A DNA stretch of 64,000 nucleotides from an uncultured Pseudocitrobacter sp. (lineage in GTDB: Bacteria; Pseudomonadota; Gammaproteobacteria; Enterobacterales; Enterobacteriaceae). The translations under genes were made by a program, and so were the position numbers. Position 1 is the first letter of the stretch. Every line of letters begins with the position of its first letter. Positions 51,504-61,989 of this stretch are shown here, piece after piece. The notes under the pieces are model-generated. The model made no database searches. It was not told the DNA's origin and saw nothing but the letters and a program-made list of their open reading frames with translations. The DNA lies in NCBI GenBank assembly GCA_913778145.1, contig CAJYVI010000104.1:43596-107595 (forward strand), read 5' to 3'.

Positions 51504-52403
51504 ATGGATTTTTCGCAGCAGTTAAATGCCTGTGTCGAACACGCCAACAGCGCGTTGCGGCGTTTTATTGAGCCTCAGCCCTTTCAGAACACTCCGCTGG
51601 TTGAAGCCATGCAGTATGGCGCATTATTAGGCGGTAAACGCTTGCGTCCGTTCCTGGTGTACGCGACCGGGAAAATGTTTGGCGTCGATCAGCTCACGCT
51701 GGACGCCCCCGCAGCCGCCGTCGAATGCATTCACGCCTATTCGCTGATGCATGACGATCTTCCGGCAATGGACGATGACGATTTGCGTCGCGGCCTACCG
51801 ACCTGCCACATCAAATTTGGCGAAGCGAATGCAATTCTGGCAGGCGATGCCCTGCAAACGCTGGCGTTTTCTATACTGAGTGATGCGCCAATGATCAATG
51901 TGTCGGACCGCGATCGTCTGGCGATGGTTGCCGAACTGGCACAGGCCAGCGGCGTTGCAGGGATGTGCGGCGGCCAGGCATTGGATCTTGACGCTGAAGG
52001 TAAGCAGGTTGATCTGGCGACGCTTGAGCGTATTCATCGCCATAAAACCGGTGCGTTGATTCGCGCGGCTGTACGTTTAGGCGCACTGAGCGCGGGCGAG
52101 AAAGGCCGCAACGCGCTACCACTGCTGGATAAATACGCTGAATGTATCGGGCTGGCCTTCCAGGTTCAGGATGACATTCTGGATGTGGTGGGCGATACTG
52201 CGACCCTCGGAAAGCGCCAGGGTGCCGATCAACAATTAGGCAAAAGCACCTATCCCGCACTGCTGGGTCTTGAGCAAGCCCGCACTAAAGCCCGTGACCT
52301 TATTGAAGAGGCCCGTCAGTCGTTAACTGAACTGGCCGCACAGTCACTGGATACCACTGCACTGGAAGCGCTGGCGAACTACATCATCCTGCGCGACAAA
52401 TAA
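51504..52403 (+). CDS. ispA: Farnesyl diphosphate synthase
   Basis: 299 residues as in E. coli. The first Asp-rich motif is DDLPAMDDDDLRRG (about 84-97) and the second DDILDVVGD (about 224-232); both bind Mg-diphosphate. It condenses IPP with DMAPP and GPP to FPP in the cytoplasm. It is followed 18 bases later by dxs, the source of its substrates. Confidence 0.98.
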   Translation: MDFSQQLNACVEHANSALRRFIEPQPFQNTPLVEAMQYGALLGGKRLRPFLVYATGKMFGVDQLTLDAPAAAVECIHAYSLMHDDLPAMDDDDLRRGLPTCHIKFGEANAILAGDALQTLAFSILSDAPMINVSDRDRLAMVAELAQASGVAGMCGGQALDLDAEGKQVDLATLERIHRHKTGALIRAAVRLGALSAGEKGRNALPLLDKYAECIGLAFQVQDDILDVVGDTATLGKRQGADQQLGKSTYPALLGLEQARTKARDLIEEARQSLTELAAQSLDTTALEALANYIILRDK

Positions 52404-52421
52404 ACTATAAATGAGTCTCTG

Positions 52422-54284
52422 ATGAGTTTTGATATTGCCAAATACCCGACCCTGGCGTTGGTCGATTCCACTCAGGAGTTGCGCCTGCTGCCAAAAGAGA
52501 GCCTGCCGAAGCTGTGCGATGAACTGCGTCGTTACCTGCTCGACAGCGTGAGCCGTTCCAGCGGACACTTCGCCTCCGGGCTTGGCACGGTGGAGCTCAC
52601 CGTGGCGCTGCACTATGTCTACAATACGCCGTTCGATCAGCTGATTTGGGACGTGGGCCATCAGGCCTATCCGCATAAAATCCTGACCGGACGTCGCGAC
52701 AAGATTGGCACTATTCGCCAGAAAGGCGGCCTGCATCCGTTCCCGTGGCGCGGTGAGAGTGAGTATGACGTGTTAAGCGTCGGCCACTCCTCTACCTCCA
52801 TTTCTGCCGGGATTGGCATCGCCGTTGCTGCCGCGCGCGAAGAGAAGCAGCGCCGTACCGTCTGCGTGATTGGCGATGGCGCAATTACCGCAGGCATGGC
52901 GTTTGAAGCGATGAACCACGCGGGCGATATCAAACCGGACATGCTGGTCGTGCTGAACGACAACGAGATGTCCATTTCCGAGAACGTCGGCGCGCTGAAT
53001 AACCATCTGGCGCAGCTGCTTTCCGGCAAGCTTTACTCTTCTCTGCGCGAAGGCGGCAAAAAAGTGTTCTCCGGCGTACCGCCGATTAAAGAACTGCTCA
53101 AGCGCACCGAAGAACATATCAAAGGCATGGTGGTGCCGGGCACACTGTTTGAAGAACTGGGCTTTAACTATATTGGCCCGGTCGACGGCCATGACGTGCT
53201 CGGTCTGGTGAACACGCTGAAAAACATGCGCGACCTGAAAGGCCCGCAGTTCCTGCACATCATGACCAAAAAAGGGCGCGGCTACGAGCCCGCCGAAAAA
53301 GATCCCATTACGTTCCATGCGGTGCCGAAATTTGACCATACCAGCGGAAAATTACCGAAAAGCAGCGGCGGTTTGCCCTCTTATTCCAAAATTTTCGGCG
53401 ACTGGTTATGCGAAACGGCGGCTAAAGATCGCAAATTAATGGCGGTTACGCCTGCAATGCGTGAAGGTTCCGGCATGGTCGAATTTTCGAAAAAATTCCC
53501 AGACCAGTACTTTGACGTAGCGATTGCTGAACAGCATGCGGTCACCTTCGCCGCGGGTCTGGCGATTGGCGGGAATAAGCCGGTGGTGGCGATTTACTCC
53601 ACCTTCCTGCAACGTGCCTACGACCAGGTTATTCACGATGTGGCTATCCAGAAACTGCCGGTGATGTTCGCCATCGACCGCGCGGGGATTGTCGGCGCTG
53701 ACGGTCAGACACATCAGGGCGCGTTTGATCTCTCCTTCCTGCGCTGCATTCCTGATATGGTCATCATGACACCGAGCGATGAAAACGAGTGCCGCCAGAT
53801 GCTGCACACCGGCTATCACTACAACGATGGCCCGAGCGCAGTACGTTATCCTCGCGGATGCGGTACCGGCGCGGAACTCCAGCCGCTGGAGAAACTGCCG
53901 CTGGGCAAAGGCGTGGTGAAACGTCAGGGTGAAAAAATCGCTATTCTGAACTTCGGTACGCTGTTACCTGAAGCCGCAGTGGTCGCCGAAAAACTCAACG
54001 CCACGCTGGTGGATATGCGCTTTGTGAAACCGCTTGATGAAAGCCTGATTCTTGAGATGGCGGCGCAGCACGACGTGCTGGTTACGCTGGAAGAGAACGC
54101 TATCATGGGCGGTGCAGGCAGCGGCGTGAATGACGTGCTGATGGCGCACCGTAAACCGGTGCCAGTGCTGAACCTTGGCTTGCCGGACTTCTTCATTCCG
54201 CAGGGCACTCAGGAAGAGATCCGCGCCGACCTCTGCCTTGACGCGGCAGGTATCGAAGCGAAAATCGCGAGCTGGCTGGCATAA
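52422..54284 (+). CDS. dxs: 1-deoxy-D-xylulose-5-phosphate synthase
   Basis: Thiamine-diphosphate enzyme starting the MEP isoprenoid pathway and supplying DXP for thiamine and pyridoxal. At 620 residues it equals E. coli. The ThDP motif begins [18 protein letters not shown] and ends NDN; catalytic Glu and His lie in [14 protein letters not shown] and GHSSTSIS. The third gene of xseB-ispA-dxs-yajO. A strong hairpin follows its stop. Confidence 0.98.
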   Translation: MSFDIAKYPTLALVDSTQELRLLPKESLPKLCDELRRYLLDSVSRSSGHFASGLGTVELTVALHYVYNTPFDQLIWDVGHQAYPHKILTGRRDKIGTIRQKGGLHPFPWRGESEYDVLSVGHSSTSISAGIGIAVAAAREEKQRRTVCVIGDGAITAGMAFEAMNHAGDIKPDMLVVLNDNEMSISENVGALNNHLAQLLSGKLYSSLREGGKKVFSGVPPIKELLKRTEEHIKGMVVPGTLFEELGFNYIGPVDGHDVLGLVNTLKNMRDLKGPQFLHIMTKKGRGYEPAEKDPITFHAVPKFDHTSGKLPKSSGGLPSYSKIFGDWLCETAAKDRKLMAVTPAMREGSGMVEFSKKFPDQYFDVAIAEQHAVTFAAGLAIGGNKPVVAIYSTFLQRAYDQVIHDVAIQKLPVMFAIDRAGIVGADGQTHQGAFDLSFLRCIPDMVIMTPSDENECRQMLHTGYHYNDGPSAVRYPRGCGTGAELQPLEKLPLGKGVVKRQGEKIAILNFGTLLPEAAVVAEKLNATLVDMRFVKPLDESLILEMAAQHDVLVTLEENAIMGGAGSGVNDVLMAHRKPVPVLNLGLPDFFIPQGTQEEIRADLCLDAAGIEAKIASWLA

Positions 54285-54292
54285 CCCTCCTC

Positions 54293-54338
54293 TCCGCTCC
54301 TGCTATGCTTAAAGGTAAACCTTAAAAGCAGGAGCGGA
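54293..54338 (+). promoter_or_regulatory. Hairpin enclosing the yajO ribosome-binding site
   Basis: Perfect 12-bp inverted repeat: TCCGCTCCTGCT (54293-54304) and AGCAGGAGCGGA (54327-54338), with a smaller inner TTAAAGG/CCTTAA hairpin. The right arm contains the AGGAG site of yajO, so the folded mRNA would hide it. Confidence 0.75.
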
Positions 54339-54341
54339 ACC

Positions 54342-55316
54342 ATGCAATACAACCTCTTAGGACACACCGACCTTCGGGTTTCCCGTCTTTGCCTGGGCTG
54401 CATGACCTTTGGCGAACCGGACCGCGGCAAGCACGCCTGGACCCTACCCGAAGAGAGCAGCCGCCCTATCATCCAGCGCGCCCTTGAAGGCGGCATTAAT
54501 TTCTTCGACACCGCCAACAGCTATTCCGACGGCAGCAGCGAAGAGATCGTAGGCCGCGCCCTGCGCGACTTTGCACGCCGTGAAGACGTTGTTGTCGCTA
54601 CCAAGGTTTACCATCAGGTCGGCGACCTGGCGGAAGGACTCTCCCGTGCGCAAATTCTGCGCTCTATCGATGACAGCCTGAAACGGCTGGGGATGGAGTA
54701 CGTCGACCTGCTGCAAATTCACCGCTGGGATTACGGCACGCCCATTGAAGAGACGCTGGAAGCGTTAAACGATGTGGTGAAAGCCGGGAAAGCGCGTTAT
54801 ATCGGCGCATCGTCGATGCACGCGCGCCAGTTTGCTCATGCGCTGGCGCTGCAAAAACAGCACGGCTGGGCACCGTTTGTCACCATGCAGGACCACTACA
54901 ATCTGATTTATCGTGAAGAAGAGAATGAAATGCTGCCGCTGTGCAGCCGCGAAGGTGTGGCGGTGATCCCCTGGAGCCCGCTGGCGCGTGGACGCTTAAC
55001 CCGCCCGTGGGGCGAAACGACCGCACGTCTGGTGTCCGATGAGTTTGGTAACACGCTCTACAGCACCACCGAAGCGAACGATGCACAAATTGCCGACCGG
55101 TTGGCGCACGTGGCGGAAGACCTTGGCGCTACCCGTGCGCAGACAGCGCTGGCGTGGTTGTTGAGCAAGCCGGGCGTGGCGGCACCGATTATCGGCACAT
55201 CGCGAGAAGAACAGCTAGATGAGTTGTTGAATGCGGTAGATTTAACGCTGAAGCCCGAACAGATTGCCGAGCTGGAAACGCCGTATCAGCCGCATCCGGT
55301 GGTGGGGTTTAAGTAA
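54342..55316 (+). CDS. yajO: Aldo/keto reductase-family protein YajO
   Basis: 324 residues as in E. coli. AKR barrel with catalytic Asp and Tyr in FFDTANSYSDG, Lys in VVATKVYH and His in LLQIHRWD. E. coli YajO has been linked to thiamine or DXP formation from ribulose-5-phosphate. Its ribosome-binding site lies in a 12-bp hairpin just after dxs. Confidence 0.93.
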   Translation: MQYNLLGHTDLRVSRLCLGCMTFGEPDRGKHAWTLPEESSRPIIQRALEGGINFFDTANSYSDGSSEEIVGRALRDFARREDVVVATKVYHQVGDLAEGLSRAQILRSIDDSLKRLGMEYVDLLQIHRWDYGTPIEETLEALNDVVKAGKARYIGASSMHARQFAHALALQKQHGWAPFVTMQDHYNLIYREEENEMLPLCSREGVAVIPWSPLARGRLTRPWGETTARLVSDEFGNTLYSTTEANDAQIADRLAHVAEDLGATRAQTALAWLLSKPGVAAPIIGTSREEQLDELLNAVDLTLKPEQIAELETPYQPHPVVGFK

Positions 55317-55317
55317 G

Positions 55318-55426
55318 GCCCCTCACCCTAACCCTCTCCCACGGGGAGAGGGAACCGACCGCGGATAAATTCAAGACCTGCTCTGGTTTTCACCCTCTCC
55401 CCGTGGGAGAGGGCCGGGGTGAGGGG
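55318..55426. repeat. CCCTCACCC-type intergenic palindromic repeat, copy 2
   Basis: Two units: 55319-55352 (CCCCTCACCCTAACCCTCTC...) and 55391-55426 (CACCCTCTCCCCGTGGGAGA...GGGTGAGGGG), facing outward; related to the copy at 49449. It lies at the convergent 3' ends of yajO and pgpA. Confidence 0.75.
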
Positions 55427-55443
55427 TGGAATCCCCGCTCTCC

Positions 55444-55947
55444 CTAAATCACCCCTATCGGCCAATGATGCCCGATAAAATACAATATCCCCGCCGAAAT
55501 CACCCCGGCGACGATGTCATCAACCATAATCCCCATGCCGCCGTGAACGTTGCGGTCGAACCAGCGAATCGGCCACGGTTTCCACATATCGAGAATACGG
55601 AAAATCACAAACCCGGCGGCAACCCACTGCCAGTCCATCGTCGGCAGCGCCATGAGCGTTATCCACATGCCGACGAACTCATCCCATACGATGCTGCCGT
55701 GGTCGTGGACGCCCATGTCTTTTGCCGTCTGATGGCACAGGTAAACGCCAATGCAGATGCTCAGCATCACTACCAGCGAATAGAGCTGCCACGGCAGGAA
55801 GGTCATCAGATACCAGAAGGGAATCGCGGCCAGCGAGCCCATCGTACCCGGCACTATCGGGCTTAAGCCACTACCAAAACCGACCGCCAGCAGGTGCCAG
55901 GGGTTGCGTAAATTGAGACGGCTTTTCGCCACGTCTTTGCTAGCCAA
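55444..55947 (-). CDS. pgpA: Phosphatidylglycerophosphatase A
   Basis: Inner-membrane phosphatase in phosphatidylglycerol synthesis, 167 residues (E. coli 172). Conserved [27 protein letters not shown] and DDIVAGV motifs, three to four helices. The only canonical start that keeps the family N-terminus is TTG at 55947, 8 bases inside thiL and behind AAGGGA; the next ATG would delete about 40 conserved residues. Translation is therefore coupled to thiL. Confidence 0.92.
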   Translation of the reverse strand: MASKDVAKSRLNLRNPWHLLAVGFGSGLSPIVPGTMGSLAAIPFWYLMTFLPWQLYSLVVMLSICIGVYLCHQTAKDMGVHDHGSIVWDEFVGMWITLMALPTMDWQWVAAGFVIFRILDMWKPWPIRWFDRNVHGGMGIMVDDIVAGVISAGILYFIGHHWPIGVI

Positions 55948-56911
55948 AGTGATCGAATCCCTTATAGTCGAACGTCACGACGTCGCCGCCGCGCTGAAAA
56001 TGCATGCCGTCTACATCGGCGCTCATCTGGCCGATGCAGGTAAACGGCACGCCAAGATGACCTAACGCCACGTCCAGCGCACCACGGTTGAGTTCCGGTA
56101 CGGTAAAGCAGAGTTCGTAATCTTCTCCGCCGGAAAGCGCCCAGCGCATCGCCTGTTCGTCATCAACGTGACGCTGCATCGCCTCTGAATAAGGTAACGC
56201 ATCGAGGTCGATTCGCGCACCGCATTCGCTGGCTTTCAGAATATGACCGAGGTCGGAAACCAGGCCGTCGGAAAGATCGATCGCCGAACTGGCGAGGTCG
56301 CGCAGCGCCTGCCCTTGCAGAATGCGCGGCGTCGGGCGCAGGTGACGTTTAACCAGATACGCGTTATCCGTTTCATCGCTCACCGTCAGCCGGTTCTGTA
56401 AAATTGCCAGCCCGGCAGCGCTGTCGCCCGGCGTACCGGTGACGTAAATCCAGTCGCCCGGTTTTGCGCCCGAGCGCTTCAGCGCCCTGCCGACGGGGAC
56501 GTAGCCGTGAATACCCAGCGTCATAGCGAGCGGACCTTTCGTCGTGTCGCCGCCTATCAACTGCATATCGTAGTAATCGAGTTGTTCAAACAGGCTATCG
56601 CTGAACGTTTTAAGCCAGGATTCATCGATCGACGGCAACGTCAGGGCCAGCGTCAGCCAGGCCGGGTCCGCGCCCATCGCCGCGAGATCGCTGACGTTCA
56701 CTGCCAGCGCTTTATACGCCAGATCGGCAGGGTCGATATCAGGAAGAAAATGAATGCCGGACACTAAAGTGTCGGTGCTGATTGCCAGGGTCTGTTTTTC
56801 GGGAATATTGAGCAACGCGCAGTCGTCGCCGATTCCGGTTTCAACATCAAAGCGAGCGCTTTTTACGCGGTCAAAATAACGGGCAATCAGGGAAAATTCG
56901 CCGCATGCCAT
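55940..56911 (-). CDS. thiL: Thiamine-monophosphate kinase
   Basis: 323 residues (E. coli 325); AIR-synthase-like kinase converting thiamine phosphate to the diphosphate. ATP/Mg residues are visible in [30 protein letters not shown] and [14 protein letters not shown]. It lies between nusB and pgpA and overlaps the latter. Confidence 0.97.
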   Translation of the reverse strand: MACGEFSLIARYFDRVKSARFDVETGIGDDCALLNIPEKQTLAISTDTLVSGIHFLPDIDPADLAYKALAVNVSDLAAMGADPAWLTLALTLPSIDESWLKTFSDSLFEQLDYYDMQLIGGDTTKGPLAMTLGIHGYVPVGRALKRSGAKPGDWIYVTGTPGDSAAGLAILQNRLTVSDETDNAYLVKRHLRPTPRILQGQALRDLASSAIDLSDGLVSDLGHILKASECGARIDLDALPYSEAMQRHVDDEQAMRWALSGGEDYELCFTVPELNRGALDVALGHLGVPFTCIGQMSADVDGMHFQRGGDVVTFDYKGFDHFG

Positions 56912-56940
56912 ACGTTATGCCTCTGCAGGAGAATAAAACA

Positions 56941-56980
56941 AGGCCGGGGAGTGCGGCAAAAACCACACTCGCACCGGCCT
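56941..56980 (-). terminator. Hairpin between nusB and thiL
   Basis: AGGCCGG/CCGGCCT plus an inner GAGTG/CACTC form a two-part stem; TTGTTTTATT follows on the minus strand. It may terminate or attenuate the rib-nusB transcript before thiL. Confidence 0.6.
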
Positions 56981-56985
56981 GCAGA

Positions 56986-57405
56986 TTATTTTTTCTTGGG
57001 GCGGATTGCAGGCGCTGCTTTATCCAGCACACCGTTGACAAACTTGTGGCTGTCTTCAGCGCCAAAGGTTTTTGCCAGTTCGATAGCTTCGTTGATGGCG
57101 ACTTTATACGGCACGTCATCACGTTTAGACAGCTCGAACAGCGCGATACGCAGCACCGCTTTTTCTACCTGGCCCAGCTCTTCAAGCAGACGAGACAGGT
57201 AAGGTTTCATCAATCCATCGAGGTACGCGCTGTTAGTCGCCACCCCGGACAGCAGTTCACGGAAGTACATAACGTCTACATCTTTGACGTCCTGTTCCGC
57301 CAGGAACTGGTATTCAACATCGGCGATGTCGTTCTGGGACAACTGCCAGGAGTAAAGCGCCTGAACGGCACACTCACGGGCGCGGCGACGAGCAGCAGGT
57401 TTCAC
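56986..57405 (-). CDS. nusB: Transcription antitermination factor NusB
   Basis: 139 residues as in E. coli; all-helical RNA-binding fold starting [23 protein letters not shown]. It binds boxA with NusE/S10 in rRNA antitermination. It is 19 bases downstream of ribE. Confidence 0.98.
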   Translation of the reverse strand: MKPAARRRARECAVQALYSWQLSQNDIADVEYQFLAEQDVKDVDVMYFRELLSGVATNSAYLDGLMKPYLSRLLEELGQVEKAVLRIALFELSKRDDVPYKVAINEAIELAKTFGAEDSHKFVNGVLDKAAPAIRPKKK

Positions 57406-57424
57406 GGAATTCCCCTTACAAAAA

Positions 57425-57895
57425 TCAAGCCTTGATGGCTTTCAATACATTAATCATCTCAAGCGCGGTCAGTGCAGCTTCTGCACCTTTGTTACCGGCT
57501 TTGGTGCCAGCGCGTTCGATGGCTTGTTCAATACTTTCAGTGGTGAGAACACCAAAGGCTACCGGGATTTCGCTGTCCTGAGCGACGTGCGCCAGGCCAT
57601 TGCTTGCCCCGCCAGCGACATATTCGAAGTGCGCAGTGCCGCCACGGATAACCGTACCGAGCGCAATCACCGCGTCATATTTACCGGTTTTAGCCAGCGC
57701 GCCAGCCGCCAGTGGCAGTTCATAAGCGCCAGGCACCCAAACAACGGTAATGTTTTCATCTTTGACCTGACCAATACGTTTCAGGGCGTCAATCGCACCT
57801 TCCAGCAGGCTGTCGTTGATAAAGTTGTTGAAACGCGCAATGGTGATGGCGACGCGAGCGTCCGGGGTAGCAACGTTAGCTTCAATAATGTTCAT
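57425..57895 (-). CDS. ribE: 6,7-dimethyl-8-ribityllumazine synthase
   Basis: 156 residues (RibE/RibH). It forms the capsid that condenses ribityl-aminouracil with dihydroxybutanone phosphate. Motifs: [25 protein letters not shown] with the catalytic His, and FGVLTTES. No FMN riboswitch is visible in the 83 bases upstream. Confidence 0.98.
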
Positions 57896-57978
57896 ACTCT
57901 TCCTTTGGGTTCATTTGCCCCGCAGGGGGGCGGATTTTATCATAATATTTTGTGCGCTGCTTCCCTTTTCAGGAGGCA

Positions 57979-59082
57979 TTACGCGTTCGTCAAATGCAGG
58001 CAAATATCCGGGCCTACATGGCGTATCTCGTTGAATTTGAAATGGGGGGCGTCGGCCAGTTTCTCAAGCCCCGGCAGAACACATAATCCGCGCGCATCGC
58101 TGCCTAATAGTTTAGGCGCTACGTAAACAATAAGCTCGTCAACGACACCTGCCTGAATCAGCGCGCCAGCAAGCGTGGGGCCGGCTTCTACCCAGATGCT
58201 GTTAATCTGTTGTTTACCCAGCTGCATCATCAGCAAAACCAGATCAACATGCCCTTTATGTTCCGGCGTAATAATCGATTTTACGCTCTCTGGCCAGCGG
58301 CGTTCATCGTTTTGGGTGCGGGCAAACCAGGTTTCGCCTGGCTGCTGGACGATGCGGTGATCCGGCGTGACGCGGTTCTGGCTATCGACCACGATACGCA
58401 CCGGCTGGCGCAGGTTTTCCTCGGCATAAAGCGCCTGCGTTTCCGCGCTCAGTTCGTTCCAGCGCACGGTTAACGCCGGGTCGTCGGCCAGCACCGTGGC
58501 GCTGCTGGTGAGAATTGCGTGGCTTTCAGCACGCAGACGCTGAACATCGCGGCGCGCCTGCGGCGAGGTGATCCACTGGCTTTCGCCGCTCGCCATCGCT
58601 GTACGCCCGTCCAGAGACGCACCAAGTTTAAGCTGCACATACGGAAAGCCCGTGCGCATGCGTTTCAGGAAGCCCTTATTCAGCGCTTCCGCTTCGCTCA
58701 TCATCAGGCCGTGGCTGACGTCAATCCCCGCCTGTTGCAGGCGATAAAGCCCGCGCCCTGCCACCTGTGGATTGGGGTCCTGCATGGCGGCCACCACGCG
58801 GGAAACGCCAGCGGCAATCAGCGCATCGCAGCAAGGCGGCGTGCGGCCATGATGACTACAGGGTTCAAGCGTCACGTACGCCGTCGCGCCTTTAGCTTTT
58901 TCGCCTGCCATACGCAGCGCATGAACTTCCGCGTGCGGCTCTCCGGCCCGGTAGTGAAAACCTTCGCCGACGATTTCGCCCTGATTGACAATGACGCAGC
59001 CGACACGAGGGTTAGGATGAGTGGTGAAGCGACCACGCGCGGCAAGTTTCAACGCGCGCGCCATGTACATTTCGTCGTGCAT
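57979..59082 (-). CDS. ribD: Bifunctional riboflavin biosynthesis deaminase/reductase
   Basis: 367 residues as in E. coli. The N-terminal deaminase binds zinc through His50, Cys75 and Cys84 (EPHAEVHAL; LEPCSHHGRTPPCC), with Glu52 catalytic. The C-terminal reductase (about 147-367) uses NADPH. It starts 3 bases after nrdR. Confidence 0.98.
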   Translation of the reverse strand: MHDEMYMARALKLAARGRFTTHPNPRVGCVIVNQGEIVGEGFHYRAGEPHAEVHALRMAGEKAKGATAYVTLEPCSHHGRTPPCCDALIAAGVSRVVAAMQDPNPQVAGRGLYRLQQAGIDVSHGLMMSEAEALNKGFLKRMRTGFPYVQLKLGASLDGRTAMASGESQWITSPQARRDVQRLRAESHAILTSSATVLADDPALTVRWNELSAETQALYAEENLRQPVRIVVDSQNRVTPDHRIVQQPGETWFARTQNDERRWPESVKSIITPEHKGHVDLVLLMMQLGKQQINSIWVEAGPTLAGALIQAGVVDELIVYVAPKLLGSDARGLCVLPGLEKLADAPHFKFNEIRHVGPDICLHLTNA

Positions 59083-59085
59083 AGC

Positions 59086-59547
<462 letters not shown>

Positions 59548-59688
59548 CTATGAGGTGGTAACTGAAACCTATTTTACCCTGATATGGCTCGACAACAAAG
59601 GAAGAGCGTTTTTGAGACAATGGATCGATGCCAGAATCTTTTTTGCGATCTACCATTACGTGATCCCGACCATAAGGAAACAGACATA

Positions 59689-60231
59689 ATGACAAGACGT
59701 TACCTAAGAATTGCCGTACTGGGAAGCCTCTTTAGCCTGACTGCCTGCGCACAGCAAGCCGAGGTTCGTCAGATGCATGAAAGTATCAGTACGCTCAATC
59801 AAGAGATGACCAAACTGAACAAGGAAACGGTGAAAATCAGCCAGCAGAACGCGCTGAATGCGAAATCTGCCAGCGGTGCATATATCATTCCCGGTTCCAA
59901 TACGCCTGCGCTGCTGAAGAGCCAGATAGGCACGCTGCGCATGTCTTTGCGCAACATCGCGCCAAATGCACAGGGTACGGCGGTGACGCTGCGTATTCAG
60001 GGTGAGTCTAACGATGCGCTGCCGGCTTTTAGCGGCACCGTAGAATACGGTCAGATTCAGGGCACTACCGACAGCTTCCAGGAAGTTAACGTGCAGAATC
60101 AGCTCATTAACGCGCCCGCCAGTATTCTCGCACCCAGCGATGTCGATATTCCGCTACAGTTGAACGGCATCACCCCGGACCAGCTTGGCTTTGTCCGCGT
60201 TCATGATATCCAGCCGACAGCCGCACAGTAA
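59689..60231 (+). CDS. yajI: Putative lipoprotein YajI
   Basis: 180 residues (E. coli 179). Lipobox LTAC with the lipidated Cys at residue 20, then a short coiled-coil region (QMHESISTLNQEMTKLNKETVKISQQN, about 27-53) and a beta-rich domain. Function unknown. The ATG at 59689 follows AAGGAAAC; the frame is open upstream. Confidence 0.93.
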   Translation: MTRRYLRIAVLGSLFSLTACAQQAEVRQMHESISTLNQEMTKLNKETVKISQQNALNAKSASGAYIIPGSNTPALLKSQIGTLRMSLRNIAPNAQGTAVTLRIQGESNDALPAFSGTVEYGQIQGTTDSFQEVNVQNQLINAPASILAPSDVDIPLQLNGITPDQLGFVRVHDIQPTAAQ

Positions 60232-60249
60232 CCTGTCATTCGCGCCAGT

Positions 60250-60269
60250 TATCTCTGGCGCATTTCTCC
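60250..60269 (+). terminator. Probable terminator of yajI
   Basis: GCGCCAG/CTGGCGC stem with a 6-nt loop and ATTTCT, starting about 12 bases after the yajI stop. The U-run is short. The rest of the 291-base gap is tsx control DNA. Confidence 0.5.
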
Positions 60270-60363
60270 CGTAAATTCTCCCTATTATCATTCATCATAT
60301 TTCTTTGAAGATTGGCATTCATTGATAGGACAGGTAGAATCGCCGCCGTTCAATCTACGCAAA

Positions 60364-60438
60364 CGTGAACGCAATCGATTACGTATCTGAAAAATGTGTG
60401 ACCCGTAACTGATTTTTGTGAGCAATGATTCTTATAAT
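60364..60438 (+). promoter_or_regulatory. tsx promoter with tandem CRP-like sites
   Basis: A perfect -10 TATAAT is at 60433-60438. CRP-like half-sites TGTGA (60397-60401) and CGTGA (60364-60368) give centres near -40.5 and -73.5 relative to a start about 60445. That layout is known at CytR/CRP-controlled nucleoside promoters, including E. coli tsxP2. Confidence 0.6.
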
Positions 60439-60522
60439 AGGCACGCAGAAATACGAAACATTTTGTAAAGCTTCGACGCTTACTTTCATTCCCGTTAGGG
60501 ATTTTTTATCAGTGGCAAACTT

Positions 60523-61377
60523 ATGAAAAAAACATTATTAGCAGCCGGTGCTGTGGTAGCACTCTCCGCGTCTTTCACTGCCGGTGCAGCAGAAAACGAC
60601 AAACCGCAATATCTTTCTGACTGGTGGCATCAGAGCGTCAACGTGGTAGGCAGCTACCACACCCGTTTCGGGCCGACGCTGCGTAACGACACCTATCTGG
60701 AATATGAAGCGTTCGCTAAGAAAGACTGGTTTGATTTCTATGGTTATGTCGATGCGCCACGATTCTTTGGCGGCGACAGCAACTCTCGCGGTATCTGGAA
60801 CCACGGTTCCCCGCTGTTTATGGAAATCGAGCCGCGTTTCTCTATCGACAAACTGACCAACACTGACCTGAGCTTTGGTCCGTTCAAAGAGTGGTACTTC
60901 GCGAACAACTATATCTACGATATGGGTCGCAACAGCGAAGGCCGTCAGAGCACCTGGTATATGGGTCTGGGTACCGATATCGATACCGGCCTGCCGATGG
61001 GGCTGTCTCTGAACGTCTATGCCAAATATCAGTGGCAGAACTATGGTGCATCCAACGAAAACGAGTGGGATGGCTATCGTTTCAAAATCAAATACTTCGT
61101 GCCGATTACTGACCTGTGGGGCGGTAAGCTGAGCTACATTGGTTTCACCAACTTCGACTGGGGTTCAGACCTGGGCGACGATCAGTACCGTACCAGCAAC
61201 TCTATCGCCTCCAGCCACATTCTGGCGCTGAACTACGATCACTGGCACTACTCTGTAGTGGCGCGTTACTTCCACAACGGTGGTCAGTGGAAAGACGGCG
61301 ACGAGCCGGTTTGGCAGGCTGAGCCGATTAAATCCAACGGCTTCGGCTGGTATCTGGTGGCGGGTTACAACTTCTAA
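60523..61377 (+). CDS. tsx: Nucleoside-specific outer-membrane channel Tsx
   Basis: 284-residue precursor (E. coli 294): signal peptide of 22 residues (ends FTAGA, then AENDKPQ), then a 12-stranded barrel ending in Phe (GYNF). It admits nucleosides and serves as a phage/colicin receptor. Differences from E. coli are concentrated in predicted external loops: the loop after GSDLGDD is about 11 residues shorter and the last loop differs. Confidence 0.97.
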   Translation: MKKTLLAAGAVVALSASFTAGAAENDKPQYLSDWWHQSVNVVGSYHTRFGPTLRNDTYLEYEAFAKKDWFDFYGYVDAPRFFGGDSNSRGIWNHGSPLFMEIEPRFSIDKLTNTDLSFGPFKEWYFANNYIYDMGRNSEGRQSTWYMGLGTDIDTGLPMGLSLNVYAKYQWQNYGASNENEWDGYRFKIKYFVPITDLWGGKLSYIGFTNFDWGSDLGDDQYRTSNSIASSHILALNYDHWHYSVVARYFHNGGQWKDGDEPVWQAEPIKSNGFGWYLVAGYNF

Positions 61378-61381
61378 TCAG

Positions 61382-61416
61382 AAAAAAAGCACCGCACGTT
61401 CTCAACGTCGGTGCTT
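61382..61416 (-). terminator. Terminator copy A, active toward the minus strand
   Basis: Hairpin 61387-61416 (AAGCACCG...CGGTGCTT). The A-run 61382-61388 gives a U-run only on the minus strand, so it serves yajD rather than tsx. Its near-identical partner is at 61568. Confidence 0.75.
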
Positions 61417-61437
61417 GAGACTGGTGGCAAACGCAAC

Positions 61438-61539
<102 letters not shown>

Positions 61540-61567
61540 GAACAATGCGCACGTTGTCAGCAATCTG

Positions 61568-61602
61568 AAGCACCGAACGTTCTCAACGTCGGTGCTTTTT
61601 TG
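61568..61602 (+). terminator. Terminator copy B, active toward the plus strand (tsx)
   Basis: AAGCACCG...CGGTGCTTTTTTG, 29 of 30 stem-loop bases identical to copy A. The U-run lies on the plus strand, so tsx transcripts end here, about 200 bases after the tsx stop. Confidence 0.8.
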
Positions 61603-61950
61603 TTACTTCTTCTTATCCATCATTGCTTTCAAATCGGCAAAGGGATTGTACTTCGCCTCACCCACATCTTTCTGCGCGTCTTCCCCGGCAATCACCGTCG
61701 AACCGTATTGATCCGCTTCGGTATATTTCGAGTGTTCGTGATCGTGACAGAACAGGCACAATAGCTCCCAGTTGCTGCCATCTTCCGGGTTATTGGTGTG
61801 GTCGTGATCCATATGGTGAACCGTCAGCTCGCGCAGGTTCGAATAAACAAACTCGCGCGAGCAACGCCCGCACACCCATGGGAACAGTTTCAGTGCTTTT
61901 TCACGATAGCCGCTTTCCAGCCGCGCGTAGTTTTTAGGGATGATGGCCAT
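61603..61950 (-). CDS. yajD: HNH-domain protein YajD
   Basis: 115 residues as in E. coli. HNH nuclease-like motif with zinc cysteines CGRC and CLFC (CLYC in E. coli) and the catalytic HHMDHDH region. Function not known experimentally. Convergent with tsx. Confidence 0.95.
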   Translation of the reverse strand: MAIIPKNYARLESGYREKALKLFPWVCGRCSREFVYSNLRELTVHHMDHDHTNNPEDGSNWELLCLFCHDHEHSKYTEADQYGSTVIAGEDAQKDVGEAKYNPFADLKAMMDKKK

Positions 61951-61989
61951 AATTGCTCGGTAATGAAATTAAAGGTTTTGGACAGTTTA

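Noticed and set aside
57896..57978. FMN riboswitch before ribE
   Set aside because: Only 83 bases, with a G-run and no RFN-element core; enterobacteria place the riboswitch before ribB.
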